Shown: positions 34,706 to 45,180, numbered from the stretch's first letter. The stretch: DNA of 64,000 nt from Aridibaculum aurantiacum (GCF_017355875.1 NZ_JAFEWC010000001.1:1240001-1304000); one strand, 5' to 3'. Made by a program: numbers and translations. Notes: generated from the letters alone by a model not told the origin.

Positions 34706-37700
34706 TCACCTCACCAGCGTTACATTTCCTTTCTTCACATATACATCACCACCGGTACAAGCCATTTCAGCAGTGTACACATAAACATCTGCATTTGCTG
34801 CAATTCCATTCACCCTGCCATCCCAACCACTTAATGGATCATTTGCTTTGAAGTTGCTGCGCTCAAATACCAGTTGCCCCCAGCGATTGAATACCCTGAA
34901 GTATTTCACCAGTGCAAGGCCTTTGCCTCTTACCATAAAAATGTCATTTACGCCATCACCATCGGGGCTAAATGCGTTTGGTATATATACCTGCGCCTCT
35001 TCTTCACAGCGGATCTTGTACTCAATCGTGTCACTGCCTTTGCAGCCATAGATGTTTTCAACTTCCAACTTGTAGGTAATGTTGTTGTTGATTGTGGCTA
35101 TTGGTTTTGGACAATTGGTGCAGCTTAGATCTGTGGTAGGTGTCCACGTATAGCGGCGGATAGGACCATTAGTGATAACAGGATCAAATTGTAATTGCGT
35201 ACCTGCTACTACAGTAGTTCCTGTTCCAATATTCACGGTAGGATATTCACCCACAGCTACAATCACACTAGCTGTAGATTGGAAGCAATTGAATGGATCA
35301 CGTGCTGTAACTGTATACTCAGTTGTGACCATAGGATTGGCAATAGGATTGGCTACTATGCCACTGCTAAGGCCGGCAATCGGGTTCCACTGGTACCGTG
35401 AAGCGCCACTTGCAAACAGCTGCGTTTGCTGTCCTGTGCAAATAGTATCGTTAGGTGAAAGTGTTAGTACAAAAGGTTGTACAACTTCTACCAATACAGT
35501 ATCTGTTGCACTACATTGGAAGATGTTTGTTCCGGTAACAACGTATTGCGTAGTGAATTGCGGATTGGCAACCGGGTTTGGACACGTAGAACAGCTAAGG
35601 TCCTGCAGCGGGTTCCACAACCATGTAGATGCACCTATAGCATTCAGCTGTGCTGTTTGCCCACGGCAGATGCGAACATCCGCACCAGCGGCTACCACTG
35701 GCGAAACATTCGCCCTTACCTGTACCAGTGATGTGTCTGCACATCCATTGATAGTGGTGGTGATAAGACGAACTGTATAAGTGCCTGGCGCATTGTATAA
35801 GGTAGTTACATTTTTACCTGCGCCATTTACATTGTTGCCAAAGCTCCAGTTGTAATTGATGACCGAATCCTGCGATTGAACCAGTGCAACAAAATTCACT
35901 TGCTGGCCAGTACAAGCCATCGTATCACCTCCAATTACTGCTGCCGGGTAATTATGAACGATGACAGATAGAGGAACAGTAACTGTATCTACACAACCGC
36001 TTCGCCCGGTAATGGCCAGCCTGATGTGATAGATGCCATTCTGCGTGTAGGTATGCGTAGGATTTTGAAGAGTTGAGCTATTGCCATCGCCAAATAGCCA
36101 TTGGTAGTTTGTTATACCAAAATAGGCACGTGAGGTATCGTTGAATTGAACCGTTGTCCTGCCGCATGATTGCTGCATCTGTGCGGTGAACCCTGCTTTG
36201 ATGGCATCCACACGAATCGTGTCACCTGTTGCTATTCGTTTCTCACAATTGCCGGCTATTAAATATGCATGCGGTACATATACGCCCGGCTGTGTGTATT
36301 GATGGAAAACAACATTGTTTGGCGTTGTCACAATAGTACCATCTCCAAACACATACCTGATCTGTGCAGTATTGGTAGCAGTAACTTCGAAGCGGACAGC
36401 ATTGCCAGGACATACATAGCCGCTCCTGTAGTTCATGGTGCCTGCAGGCGACGTAACAGTAACAAGCTTGGCAGCTTTGTTAATACAACCGCCGGGTCCT
36501 TTGCTTATCATGGTTACTGTATAAGAACCTTGCGTAGTGAAGGTATGCGTAACATTGTCGCCGGTAGCTGTGTTGCCATCGCCAAAATTCCATGTGGTGA
36601 AGGTAGAGGGCCTGTTATCGTTTTTAAAAGTTACAGTGAAAGGAATACAACCGCCTGCAACATCGCTTGCTGTAAATGATCCTGCCAGCGTATCACGAAT
36701 AAGGATATCAGCAAACGCACTGTCGGAGCAGCCGAACCCTTGCGGGAAAATCTTGCTTCCAACCAGCCAAACCCTATAAGTGCCTGCTGCATCGTATGTA
36801 GTAGTAGGATTGCGCGCTACAGATGTTTTACCATCACCAAACTTCCATGCATAACCAATGTTGTTGTCGCTGGTATTGGTAAAACGGATGGTATCACTAA
36901 CGCATGCTACCAATGGATTTGCAATGAAATTAACGTTTGGTTTCAGCTCTACAGTGATGGGTTCAAAATCAGTAGTATCATTACAACTGTTAGAAGCATA
37001 CAACGATACATTGAAGTTTCCGGCAGTAGTATAAGTGTAGCGGATGGTATCAATTCCATTGCTGGTTGTGGTAGTGCCGCCGTCACCAAAATTCCAGACA
37101 AAGCTGTTGGCGCCGGTGGTGTTGTTTACAAATTCAACTGTATGAGGTGCACAGCCATACCGCTGGTTTCCATTTACAGCAAAATCCAGTTGTATAGAAT
37201 TAGGATTAGCAATGATGGCATATACTAACGAGTCGGAACCGCAATCATTAGTGCCTACCAGCTTTACATAAAAAGTATCTCTTACCCCTGTGGTAAATGT
37301 ATGTTGTACACTAGGGTTGTTAGTGGTAAGGGGAGCAGTGCCATCATCAAAATGCCAGGTATAGGTAACATTGCTGCCCCTGCTGGTATTGCTAAACGTA
37401 ACACGCATAGGGCTGCAACCAACAGTTTTATCTGGTGTAAACAGAACACGTGGTTTTGCTCTTACTGTTACAGAACTAGTAGTTGTAATGGTATCACAAG
37501 CTGATATAGCTTTTAATGTTACGGTGTAGGTTGTATCGCCATTAAGCGGATTAGTAGGGAATACAATAGAAGATGGTTGAAGTAAAGTGCTTGTTTGGCC
37601 TTGTCCAAAGTTCCAGATGTAGGTATAACGTGGTCCATTTGCAGTTGTATTTGTAAAGTCAATTGTAAGCGGTCCACATCCGATGTTGTTGCTCTGAGTA

Positions 37701-40700
37701 AAAGTTGGTGCTGGTGTTTCTACTGTAACAAAACCATGTTGCATGCTATCGTTCTTACAGCCATGCAAGCTGATGGCTACCAACTTGATTGTTACACTGT
37801 CACCAGGGGTATTCATGGTGTAGCCAGGGAAGGTTTGGCCATTGCCAATATAGTTGCCATTCACATACCAGTTGTAGGTGATCACCCTATCGTTGTAAGG
37901 AACTAATCCTATCACAGTGCTGTTGATGAAAAAGGGTGCACAACCAACTGTAGCAGTAGGATTGAATTCAGCCCTGGCATCAGGGTTCACTGTTATTTTC
38001 ACCACGTTACTGGTATTGGCTTGCGGTCCTGCACAAAGTTGGGTGGTACTTATTCTTCTATACCATGTGGTAGTGGTAAGAGTGCCAGGTGTATAGTTTG
38101 TATTTGTTGCACCTGCTATGTTAGTCCAGTTAATGTTGTCGGTGCTGCTTTGCCATTGGTATGCAGGTGCACCATTTCCACCGCTAGCTGTCGAACCTAC
38201 AATGGTTGCAGGTTGTGCACCAGTACAGATCTGTTGGTCAGCATTGATGTTGTTATTGATGATGCCACCTATTACTGTTACCAGCACTGTATCTCTTCCT
38301 ATACAAGAGCCTCCACCTATCGTGTAAATAAGCGTGTATATGCCGGGAGTAGAAGGCGTGAATGATCCGGTAGTTGTAACCAATGGGCTGCCACTCCATC
38401 TTCCGCCGGCAGGTACACCGGTCAACTGAATAGCTGTGGTAGCTTGACAAACAGTGGTATCAACACCTGCATTAGCTACAGGCGGATCAATAACTGTAAC
38501 TACCATGCTATCGGTTTTGTTACAGTTGTTATTTCCTGCTGTATAGTATAACGTATAGCTTCCATTTCCTGCTGTAGCGGCATTGAAAATACCTGTAGCT
38601 GAAATGGAACTATGTCCACTCCATGTACCACCTGCCGGCGAGCCTGTTAGTTGTATTGCGGTACTGATGTTACAAACGGTAGTATCTGCTCCTGCGTTAA
38701 CATTGAGATAAGGAACAACCGTAATTGTAGCTGTAGCTGTATTTGTACAACCATTGGCGGCAGTACCGGTAACTGTATATGTGGTGGTGGTAGCAGGTGA
38801 AGCTTTTATAGTGTCTGTGGTTATTACCTGTATACCAGTAATTGGTGCCCATGAATAGCTGCTGGCACCACTAGAAGCAATAGTAGTACTATCGCCAGCG
38901 CAAATGGTTGCTGCGCTAGGAGAGGTAGCAACTATAGGCCTTTTCTTCACCAATATTTCTACTGTGTCTTTGCTGCTGCAATTAGCACCTGCAGCTACCG
39001 TAAGTATATAGGTAAAAGTAGTATCAGCACTTGGTCCTGTGTAAGAAAGTGTAGCTGTTGGCGATGCAACAGTGGCACTGCTCAATCCCGTAGCAGGTAA
39101 CCATGAATAGGTTAAGCCGGCGGTACCGGTTGTTCCAAATTTTACTGGTACACCACTACAAATACTTGTGTCGGGTCCAGCATTTGCTGCAGGAGTAGAA
39201 GTGATAAGTGCAGTTACTGTATCAGACGTTAGTCCACATTCATTGCTTACATCAAGTATAATAGGATAGGAGCCGACCTGGCTGTAACTAACAGCGCCGG
39301 GAACAGCCAGGTTTGATGTGGAAGGAGTACCATTGCTAAACGTCCACGTATATGCAGCAGCAGAGTCTGCATAACAATTTGTAACAACCGCCGTCGGCAA
39401 AATATCGTTCCCTATACATACTGCATTTATAGGATTGATCTTCACCTTTGGTTTGGCTTTTAAATAAAACGTATCTCGTATGGTAGCCGGTGTACAGGTA
39501 AAGCCTGTGCCTATTGCAGATACTGTAAGGGATATAATGTAGCGCCCTGGTTTAATGAAACGAATGGAAGGATTTTTAGTGGAGCTGCTTGTGTTATTTA
39601 CAAACACATGCGAAGGGCCTGTAAGCGTATTACATCCAGAAGCATCGGAGTAAGCAACATCCCAAAAATAAGAGTCGCCGAGGCAGCCACCGGTAGGTGA
39701 TGTATTGGTGATGTTGATCGTATCACTGGTACAACTGCTTTTCTTTGGTAAGGTAAAAGCTGCAACCGGAGGGTTTCTTACGCAGATCGTTTTTACAATA
39801 CTATCCTGCCCGCATAGATCATTACCCACATACATCTTGATGGTATAAACTCCTGCAGCAGTAAAACGGATACCCAATTGCGAGGTGCCTAATGTCCATA
39901 AAAGATTGTTTGTGGGAGAGCCATTGATACTTCCCATGGAACCGGATGCAATGGTGAAACCTGTTGCCGGAGAAATGGACCATACCTGCTTATTTACATA
40001 ATTACAATTTGAATTTCCTCCGCCGGTTTGTGTTATCGTACTTCCAGATGTGCTGGTATTGGTGAAGGTGACCGTTGTATTGGTACATACATTTTGCGAA
40101 GGCGATATGGCAAAATTTGGACGTGGCCGTGTAGAAACATAAATAGGAATAACGTTCACACTGGTGAGGCCACAAGGATTTTCTATGTTGAGCGTAGCAC
40201 TGAATGCATTTCCGTAAACACCGCTGGAGAAACCGCACGAGCCGTTGCCAAAAACATGCGTTACGCTATCGGGTGGCGGATGCTGGTAAACAATGCCCTG
40301 GCTTCCATCGTTGATGGCTATTGAGTAGGTTGTTCCTGGTGTATTGTTGGCGTAGCCAGAGATGCCGAATGTGAGGGCACTGGGTGCGCAGATACTCGCA
40401 TTACCTGGACTATTGAAACCACCAGCTGGTGTTGTTCCTAAAAAGATGATATACTTCTTGATGCCTATACAACCCGTACTACCTTCTACCGTTAATGTGA
40501 GCGTATGTTGTCCAAGCGTATAAGGATGGGTTATTATATTGATTGGGTCCCATGTGTTGAACACTGAATCAGGAGAGCCATCGCCCCAGTTGATTGTATA
40601 TTTTGTGTTGATGGTTCTTGTAGTAGAGGCATTCATGAATTGAAACACGTACGATCCCATATTTGCGCAGCGCCTGAAAGTTGGGACGCCATTGAAGTTT

Positions 40701-41407
40701 CCAAATGTTACCTGGTTGTCAGGATTGCCCAGCGATGCATCAGGTACATTTTTGATGACTACTGGTTTGGTAACAGACTGTGTACAGTTGAACCTATTGG
40801 TTACTTCCAGTTTTACATTGTATGTAGAAGTTCCCGAAGCGCCTATTGCATTTAAGAATTGGTAGGTAGGGTTGGCAGCAGTGCTTGTTTTAGTTGGTTC
40901 GAACGTCCAGAGGTATTTGAGCGGATCGCCGTTACTTACCGTACCTGAACTATTGAACATCACAGGTATATTACCACATTCATTATTGGGTGCAAAAGTA
41001 AAATCAGGAACAGGCTTCTGGTCATTTACCTTAATGAAGAAAAACATAGTAGCAGTGTCCAACCCATTGATCACCTTTTGAATGGTACTGTCAATGCCCG
41101 CAGTATTGTAAGTGACAATACCCGGGTTTGCTCCGGCATAGGTGGCCGGTGTACCCAATTTCAATTTCCATTCTGTAATTGGATTTACTGCGGTGCTCTG
41201 GTAGTTGACTGTGCTGCCGATACAAATGTTGAGCGTATCGCCATTGTTCATTACCCTGCCATTGGCGCGGATGCCAGGAGCTACCTGTGCATTTGCTTGA
41301 AAAGATGCTTGTAAAATAAGAACTAGAAAAAAATATATGGCAGGTTGGTACAATGAGGTGCACGCTCCCTTTCGATAGCTTTTTATACTACCTGTCAGAC
41401 TTCCCAT
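34706..41407 (-). CDS. Giant secreted PKD-repeat protein with T9SS type B (gliding motility-associated) C-terminal domain
   Basis: 2233 residues. The signal peptide (ending near QASFQANAQ) follows a basic start. Many PKD-like Ig modules are visible by WxFGDG-type motifs (WNFGDGGTT, WKFGDGKTS, WNFGDGNTA, VFGDGTIV, WLFGDGNSS, HFDDGTAP). Two near-identical modules share DTTVC, TAIQLTG and PAGGxWSG. Further modules of the WNPxxGLS type occur near the C-terminus. The last about 90 residues (YIPNAFSPDGDGVNDIF; FNRWGQLVFERS; GWDGRVNG; YVYTAEMAC) are the type B sorting domain of type IX secretion. It is likely a cell-surface or secreted adhesin. The stop is followed by the tract at 34559-34620. Confidence 0.95.
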   Translation of the reverse strand: MGSLTGSIKSYRKGACTSLYQPAIYFFLVLILQASFQANAQVAPGIRANGRVMNNGDTLNICIGSTVNYQSTAVNPITEWKLKLGTPATYAGANPGIVTYNTAGIDSTIQKVINGLDTATMFFFIKVNDQKPVPDFTFAPNNECGNIPVMFNSSGTVSNGDPLKYLWTFEPTKTSTAANPTYQFLNAIGASGTSTYNVKLEVTNRFNCTQSVTKPVVIKNVPDASLGNPDNQVTFGNFNGVPTFRRCANMGSYVFQFMNASTTRTINTKYTINWGDGSPDSVFNTWDPINIITHPYTLGQHTLTLTVEGSTGCIGIKKYIIFLGTTPAGGFNSPGNASICAPSALTFGISGYANNTPGTTYSIAINDGSQGIVYQHPPPDSVTHVFGNGSCGFSSGVYGNAFSATLNIENPCGLTSVNVIPIYVSTRPRPNFAISPSQNVCTNTTVTFTNTSTSGSTITQTGGGNSNCNYVNKQVWSISPATGFTIASGSMGSINGSPTNNLLWTLGTSQLGIRFTAAGVYTIKMYVGNDLCGQDSIVKTICVRNPPVAAFTLPKKSSCTSDTINITNTSPTGGCLGDSYFWDVAYSDASGCNTLTGPSHVFVNNTSSSTKNPSIRFIKPGRYIISLTVSAIGTGFTCTPATIRDTFYLKAKPKVKINPINAVCIGNDILPTAVVTNCYADSAAAYTWTFSNGTPSTSNLAVPGAVSYSQVGSYPIILDVSNECGLTSDTVTALITSTPAANAGPDTSICSGVPVKFGTTGTAGLTYSWLPATGLSSATVASPTATLSYTGPSADTTFTYILTVAAGANCSSKDTVEILVKKRPIVATSPSAATICAGDSTTIASSGASSYSWAPITGIQVITTDTIKASPATTTTYTVTGTAANGCTNTATATITVVPYLNVNAGADTTVCNISTAIQLTGSPAGGTWSGHSSISATGIFNAATAGNGSYTLYYTAGNNNCNKTDSMVVTVIDPPVANAGVDTTVCQATTAIQLTGVPAGGRWSGSPLVTTTGSFTPSTPGIYTLIYTIGGGSCIGRDTVLVTVIGGIINNNINADQQICTGAQPATIVGSTASGGNGAPAYQWQSSTDNINWTNIAGATNTNYTPGTLTTTTWYRRISTTQLCAGPQANTSNVVKITVNPDARAEFNPTATVGCAPFFINSTVIGLVPYNDRVITYNWYVNGNYIGNGQTFPGYTMNTPGDSVTIKLVAISLHGCKNDSMQHGFVTVETPAPTFTQSNNIGCGPLTIDFTNTTANGPRYTYIWNFGQGQTSTLLQPSSIVFPTNPLNGDTTYTVTLKAISACDTITTTSSVTVRAKPRVLFTPDKTVGCSPMRVTFSNTSRGSNVTYTWHFDDGTAPLTTNNPSVQHTFTTGVRDTFYVKLVGTNDCGSDSLVYAIIANPNSIQLDFAVNGNQRYGCAPHTVEFVNNTTGANSFVWNFGDGGTTTTSNGIDTIRYTYTTAGNFNVSLYASNSCNDTTDFEPITVELKPNVNFIANPLVACVSDTIRFTNTSDNNIGYAWKFGDGKTSVARNPTTTYDAAGTYRVWLVGSKIFPQGFGCSDSAFADILIRDTLAGSFTASDVAGGCIPFTVTFKNDNRPSTFTTWNFGDGNTATGDNVTHTFTTQGSYTVTMISKGPGGCINKAAKLVTVTSPAGTMNYRSGYVCPGNAVRFEVTATNTAQIRYVFGDGTIVTTPNNVVFHQYTQPGVYVPHAYLIAGNCEKRIATGDTIRVDAIKAGFTAQMQQSCGRTTVQFNDTSRAYFGITNYQWLFGDGNSSTLQNPTHTYTQNGIYHIRLAITGRSGCVDTVTVPLSVIVHNYPAAVIGGDTMACTGQQVNFVALVQSQDSVINYNWSFGNNVNGAGKNVTTLYNAPGTYTVRLITTTINGCADTSLVQVRANVSPVVAAGADVRICRGQTAQLNAIGASTWLWNPLQDLSCSTCPNPVANPQFTTQYVVTGTNIFQCSATDTVLVEVVQPFVLTLSPNDTICTGQQTQLFASGASRYQWNPIAGLSSGIVANPIANPMVTTEYTVTARDPFNCFQSTASVIVAVGEYPTVNIGTGTTVVAGTQLQFDPVITNGPIRRYTWTPTTDLSCTNCPKPIATINNNITYKLEVENIYGCKGSDTIEYKIRCEEEAQVYIPNAFSPDGDGVNDIFMVRGKGLALVKYFRVFNRWGQLVFERSNFKANDPLSGWDGRVNGIAANADVYVYTAEMACTGGDVYVKKGNVTLVR

Positions 41408-41492
41408 TAGCAGTTAGAGGTTTGGGCGTAAATTGATTTATTAAGCCAATTTAAACAATACCTTGGTATAGGTATATTTAAATCTTTCAACA

Positions 41493-41678
41493 ATGGACGA
41501 TTTTTTACCTCCTAACGATGCAAATCGGTAGTTGCAGGCGTTTGAAACAGCAAGAGCTTTTATATCATTTCAACAGGTATTTTTGGTACCAATCTTACAA
41601 CTGCTTGAAATCGAAGAAAAGAATCCGGAAACCAAGAACCCGGTCAACCTCGCATACCAATGGAAAGGGTGGTCGTAA
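41493..41678 (+). pseudogene. Possible displaced 5' portion of the next gene (nonsense plus frameshift), or chance frame
   Basis: An ATG at 41493 opens MDDFLPPNDANR, meets TAG at 41529-41531, then continues in the same frame as protein-like sequence (AFETARAFISFQQVFLVPIL; LLEIEEKNPETKNPVNLAYQ) up to TAA at 41676. The downstream membrane-protein frame is shifted by one base. The stretch around 41610-41640 also resembles the GGTTCCTGG-type low-complexity words in reverse complement, so it may be intergenic sequence invaded by such words. Confidence 0.35.
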
Positions 41679-42369
41679 GCTAACATTTCATAAACTGGAT
41701 TGGCTGGAATGGATAGCTATAGGCGTGTCTATATGGTTCTTTGTATTTCCTTACCCTTATAAGCCGTTGTTCGTAATAATGTTAGGCCTGCCCATATTCG
41801 GGTTGTTTCTTAATGGCCTTGCCGGTAGACCAAGTATTGCAAGTTTGGTAGAAATAACAAAAGACAAGGACGGATCGAATAAATATGATGTAGCTGATTT
41901 TATAGATTTTCCTGCCATTGTACTGTTCATTCATGTGCTAAGGAATTATGAATTTGAAAGCTTTTACAGTTTGATCATTCCTGGTGTACTGGCATCCCTG
42001 ATGATGCTGGTACTGGTACTTATTACGCATAAAATACAGATCCAATCTGCCGCGGATAAGTTGTGGATATACTGTTCCTTTTTCTTTAATGTATGCTTGT
42101 TTAGCTTTGCTGCTACCTATGGTGTCAACTGTGTTTTTGATGACTCGGAGCCAGAAGTATATTACACTGAAGTGCTGGACAAACATATATCACGAGGTAG
42201 ACGAAGTACCAGTTACTATGTAAAGGTCGCGCCCTGGGGGCATCATCATGATATTGAAAAGATCAGCGTTTCCTACAGCCAGTACAATGCTTTGCAGCCG
42301 GGTGAACTTGTGGAGATAGACCGGCAGGAAGGGTTGTTTCACATTCCCTGGTACTATATCAATAAGTAA
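41518..42369 (+). CDS. Hypothetical integral membrane protein, 5' end uncertain
   Basis: 283 residues if started at the ATG 41518, but the first about 55 residues are basic and not protein-like (KKRIRKPRTRS), while a neighbouring frame looks more coding there. From KLTFHKLDWLEWIAIGVSIW onward the sequence is convincing. Membrane segments: WIAIGVSIWFFVFPY, PLFVIMLGLPIFGLFLNGLA, FIDFPAIVLFIHVL, SLIIPGVLASLMMLVLVLI, LWIYCSFFFNVCLFSFAATYG. The C-terminal part (YYVKVAPWGHHHDIEKISVS) is soluble. I do not recognise the family. No canonical internal start is present after residue 1 before the first membrane segment except GTG codons, which supports a frameshift. Confidence 0.6.
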   Translation: MQIGSCRRLKQQELLYHFNRYFWYQSYNCLKSKKRIRKPRTRSTSHTNGKGGRKLTFHKLDWLEWIAIGVSIWFFVFPYPYKPLFVIMLGLPIFGLFLNGLAGRPSIASLVEITKDKDGSNKYDVADFIDFPAIVLFIHVLRNYEFESFYSLIIPGVLASLMMLVLVLITHKIQIQSAADKLWIYCSFFFNVCLFSFAATYGVNCVFDDSEPEVYYTEVLDKHISRGRRSTSYYVKVAPWGHHHDIEKISVSYSQYNALQPGELVEIDRQEGLFHIPWYYINK

Positions 42370-42385
42370 CAAATAAGTTCTGCTG

Positions 42386-42847
42386 TTAATGATCGTAGCT
42401 GATAACCCTGGATATTCTCCACTGTTCATCCTTCTTTTGCCAGATCATTAGAAACTTAAATGTTCCTGTTTCTTCTTTGCCATTTTCCATATGCCTGAAC
42501 AGGTGCTTGCCAATTTGTATAGCACCATAATCTTTTATTGGGTGTACTTCCAGCGTTCCGGGTACCAGCTCACGTGTCAACTTGCTTTCCCTTTTAAACA
42601 TGTTTTCAAAGTTGTCGAAGACGGTCTTGTAAGATAGTAGTCCGCCATTATCCTGGAACCATTCAAGATCAGTGGTGAACATCGATTTGAACTTTGGCAT
42701 GTTTTGTTTGTTAAAGGCATCGAACAACACACTGTCCATTTCAGCTATTTTATTATAAAGCTCAGGAGATGTAGGTGCAACCTTTTTTTCCTGCGCATTT
42801 GTATGAAAAGCAATGATGACAAACAGTGTGACAAATATTTTAAACAT
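42386..42847 (-). CDS. Secreted NTF2-like (DUF4440-type) protein
   Basis: 153 residues from the ATG at 42847. A signal peptide (MFKIFVTLFVIIAFHTNAQ) precedes a SnoaL/DUF4440-like alpha-beta barrel: ELYNKIAEMDSVLFDAFNKQN, then FTTDLEWFQDNGGLLSYKTV, and FKFLMIWQKKDEQWRISRVISYDH. Such domains bind small molecules or act as enzymes, but no catalytic residues can be named. It converges with the membrane-protein gene, ending 16 bases after that gene's stop. Confidence 0.82.
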   Translation of the reverse strand: MFKIFVTLFVIIAFHTNAQEKKVAPTSPELYNKIAEMDSVLFDAFNKQNMPKFKSMFTTDLEWFQDNGGLLSYKTVFDNFENMFKRESKLTRELVPGTLEVHPIKDYGAIQIGKHLFRHMENGKEETGTFKFLMIWQKKDEQWRISRVISYDH

Positions 42848-43006
42848 GTTGTAGATTTTGGCTGAAACTAAGATAGAAACAACTGCAGGATAGAGCACTT
42901 TCTGATAAGTGGAAGAATAATATTTTATAGTAAGGCTACTGCTGCGGGTTGATCATTTTAGACAACAAATTCTATTACTTTATTTTTACCCGATTATTTT
43001 TTGAGA

Positions 43007-43726
43007 ATGATGAAATTTCTATTGGTGGAAGATGAACCTGATGTTGCATCATTTACAAAGCGTGCACTGGAAGAAGAGGATTATGAAGTGACAGTGGTTA
43101 TGAGCGGCAGCATAGCTGTGGATTACATCGATAAGTTCTCGTACGACCTGTTCATATTTGATATGATGCTGCCCGGGCTTAGCGGCACCGAACTCTGTAA
43201 ACATTGCAGGAACAGTGGTTTGAATACGCCTATCCTGATGCTTACCGCATTGGGCACAACTGACAACATAGTGATGGGTTTGGATAGCGGTGCTGATGAC
43301 TACCTGACAAAGCCTTTTAAGTTGGCAGAACTGCAAGCGCGTATACGATCATTATTAAGAAGAAGTTTATCTCCGGCAAGTACCACAGCCGGCAGCCCTG
43401 TTCCTGCTAATGTGGTTAAGTTTGCCGATATAGAACTGAACACTGATGAAAAAACAGTGGTGCGGAACAATGAGCCGATAGACCTTACAGCTACTGAATT
43501 CAGGCTGCTCGAGTATATGATGAGAAACCCGAGGAGAGTGCTTAACAGGATGCAACTGCTGGAACATGTTTGGGGTTATGACTTCAACATGAATACAAAA
43601 GTGGTGGATGTTTATATCAATTACCTGAGAAAAAAATTAGAGAATAATCATCATTCAAAGATCATTCACACTGTAGTGGGAATGGGATATGTTTTAAAAG
43701 AAGTGGCGCATGAAGATCCAGTTTAA
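43007..43726 (+). CDS. OmpR/PhoB-family response regulator
   Basis: 239 residues from the ATG at 43007; an ATG one codon later (43010) is equally possible. Receiver: LLVEDEPD, phospho-acceptor Asp52 (FIFDMMLPGLSG), LMLTALG and Lys in YLTKPFK. The winged-helix output domain has VDLTATEFRLLEYMMRNP-type helices and VVDVYINYLRKKLENNHHSKII. It binds DNA when phosphorylated. Its last 17 bases overlap the kinase gene, so the two are translationally coupled. Confidence 0.95.
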   Translation: MMKFLLVEDEPDVASFTKRALEEEDYEVTVVMSGSIAVDYIDKFSYDLFIFDMMLPGLSGTELCKHCRNSGLNTPILMLTALGTTDNIVMGLDSGADDYLTKPFKLAELQARIRSLLRRSLSPASTTAGSPVPANVVKFADIELNTDEKTVVRNNEPIDLTATEFRLLEYMMRNPRRVLNRMQLLEHVWGYDFNMNTKVVDVYINYLRKKLENNHHSKIIHTVVGMGYVLKEVAHEDPV

Positions 43727-45077
43727 AATTGCTTTGTTATTTACACTTTTATGTACTGGTATTATCATTGGTTTAAGTTGTGCCATTTACTTTTTTGCTA
43801 ACGAAAGAGCTTTCCAGGATTTTTATACAAGGCTTGAACTGCGTGCTACCATTGCAGCCAAAGCAAATTTTGAAGGTAGCCAGGCTACTACACAGGCTTA
43901 CGAGCAGGTAAGGAACGAGCACCTTGAAAGGCTTCCAGAAGAGTTGGAATACATTGTGCCAATGGACTCGTTGTTACAGGTATCAGATACATTTGCCTTG
44001 ACCGTGCCGACTTCTTTTTACCACGACCTCATCGATAAAGGGTCAGCTTCTCATAGGGATCGCTACCATTTCTTTAGGGGGGTGCGTTATAACTACGCCA
44101 ACAGGATTTATGCAGTAATTATTTCTGCAGAACATACTTATGCAAGAAATTTCTTGCTCAATCTCCGGAATATACTCATCACAGTTAATCTCATTTCTAC
44201 GCTGGTAATTTTTACGGTAGGCTACATATTTGGTCGTAAAATTTTAGAACCCATAAGGCGAATAATGGAAGATGTAAACAACATCAATGCTACGTCGTTA
44301 CATAAGCGCCTTGAAATAAAAGAAGGCAAAGATGAGATCACTGAATTGGCCAATACTTTTAATAGCTTGCTCAGCAGGTTAGAAACCTCGTTTGAAACAC
44401 AAAATAATTTTGTAAGCAATGCATCGCACGAGCTGAATACGCCGCTAACAGCTATTATTGGTGAAGCTGAACTAGCCCTGGCTAAGCCTCGTGATACACA
44501 GGAATATCGACAGGCAATGGATGTGATTTTGAAGCAAGCAGAAAAGCTGCGCAACATCACAAAAAGCTTATTGGAACTTGCACAGTCCGGCTTCACCGGC
44601 AATCTATCATCTGAAGATGTGGAAGTGGCAGAATTAATGGAGAATGTACAGCATGTGGCGCTGGGTATTTATCCTACCTGTAATCTTGAAATAGATAATA
44701 GTCTTCATCCTGCCAACCTGCATTCACTAATGGTGCGGGGCAACTTTCGCTTGCTGGAATTATGCCTTTCAAACATACTGCTGAATGCATGTAAATATTC
44801 TAATGGTAAAACGGTTACAGTGGCTATAGCTTCTACAGATGAGCATCTTGTATTCATTATTAAGGATAAAGGGATAGGTATACCGACGCAGGATATGCCG
44901 CATATATTCGATCCTTTTTTCAGAGCTTCTAATGTAAGTACTTCCAAAGGTTATGGTATAGGCTTGCCACTTGCACGAAACATAATCAACCTGCACAATG
45001 GCACTATTCATATTGCATCTAAAGAGCTGGAGGGGACTGAAGTGGTAGTAAAGATCCCACTTAGCAAAAAGAATTAG
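43710..45077 (+). CDS. Membrane sensor histidine kinase with HAMP domain
   Basis: 455 residues. Two membrane segments (about 5-29 and 150-171) bracket an extracytoplasmic sensor; a HAMP domain (RKILEPIRRIMEDVNNINA) follows. The DHp H-box is FVSNASHELNTPLTAIIGE (His240) and HATPase_c has N-box LSNILLNACKYSN, KDKGIGIP and GYGIGLPLARNIINLH. It is the partner of the overlapping OmpR-type regulator. The signal is unknown. Confidence 0.95.
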   Translation: MKIQFKIALLFTLLCTGIIIGLSCAIYFFANERAFQDFYTRLELRATIAAKANFEGSQATTQAYEQVRNEHLERLPEELEYIVPMDSLLQVSDTFALTVPTSFYHDLIDKGSASHRDRYHFFRGVRYNYANRIYAVIISAEHTYARNFLLNLRNILITVNLISTLVIFTVGYIFGRKILEPIRRIMEDVNNINATSLHKRLEIKEGKDEITELANTFNSLLSRLETSFETQNNFVSNASHELNTPLTAIIGEAELALAKPRDTQEYRQAMDVILKQAEKLRNITKSLLELAQSGFTGNLSSEDVEVAELMENVQHVALGIYPTCNLEIDNSLHPANLHSLMVRGNFRLLELCLSNILLNACKYSNGKTVTVAIASTDEHLVFIIKDKGIGIPTQDMPHIFDPFFRASNVSTSKGYGIGLPLARNIINLHNGTIHIASKELEGTEVVVKIPLSKKN

Positions 45078-45180
45078 AATATTTTCTTACCGTTTTCTTA
45101 CCACATTTTTATACAGGTCTTACCTGCTGCTTACCTCATCTTAACGTTGGTGATACAGTTTTACATCAAAATCACCAACT

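Noticed and set aside
35172-35780. Plus-strand gene of about 200 codons
   Set aside because: It lies wholly inside the PKD-protein gene on the other strand, which has strong domain evidence; its composition reflects antisense of that gene.
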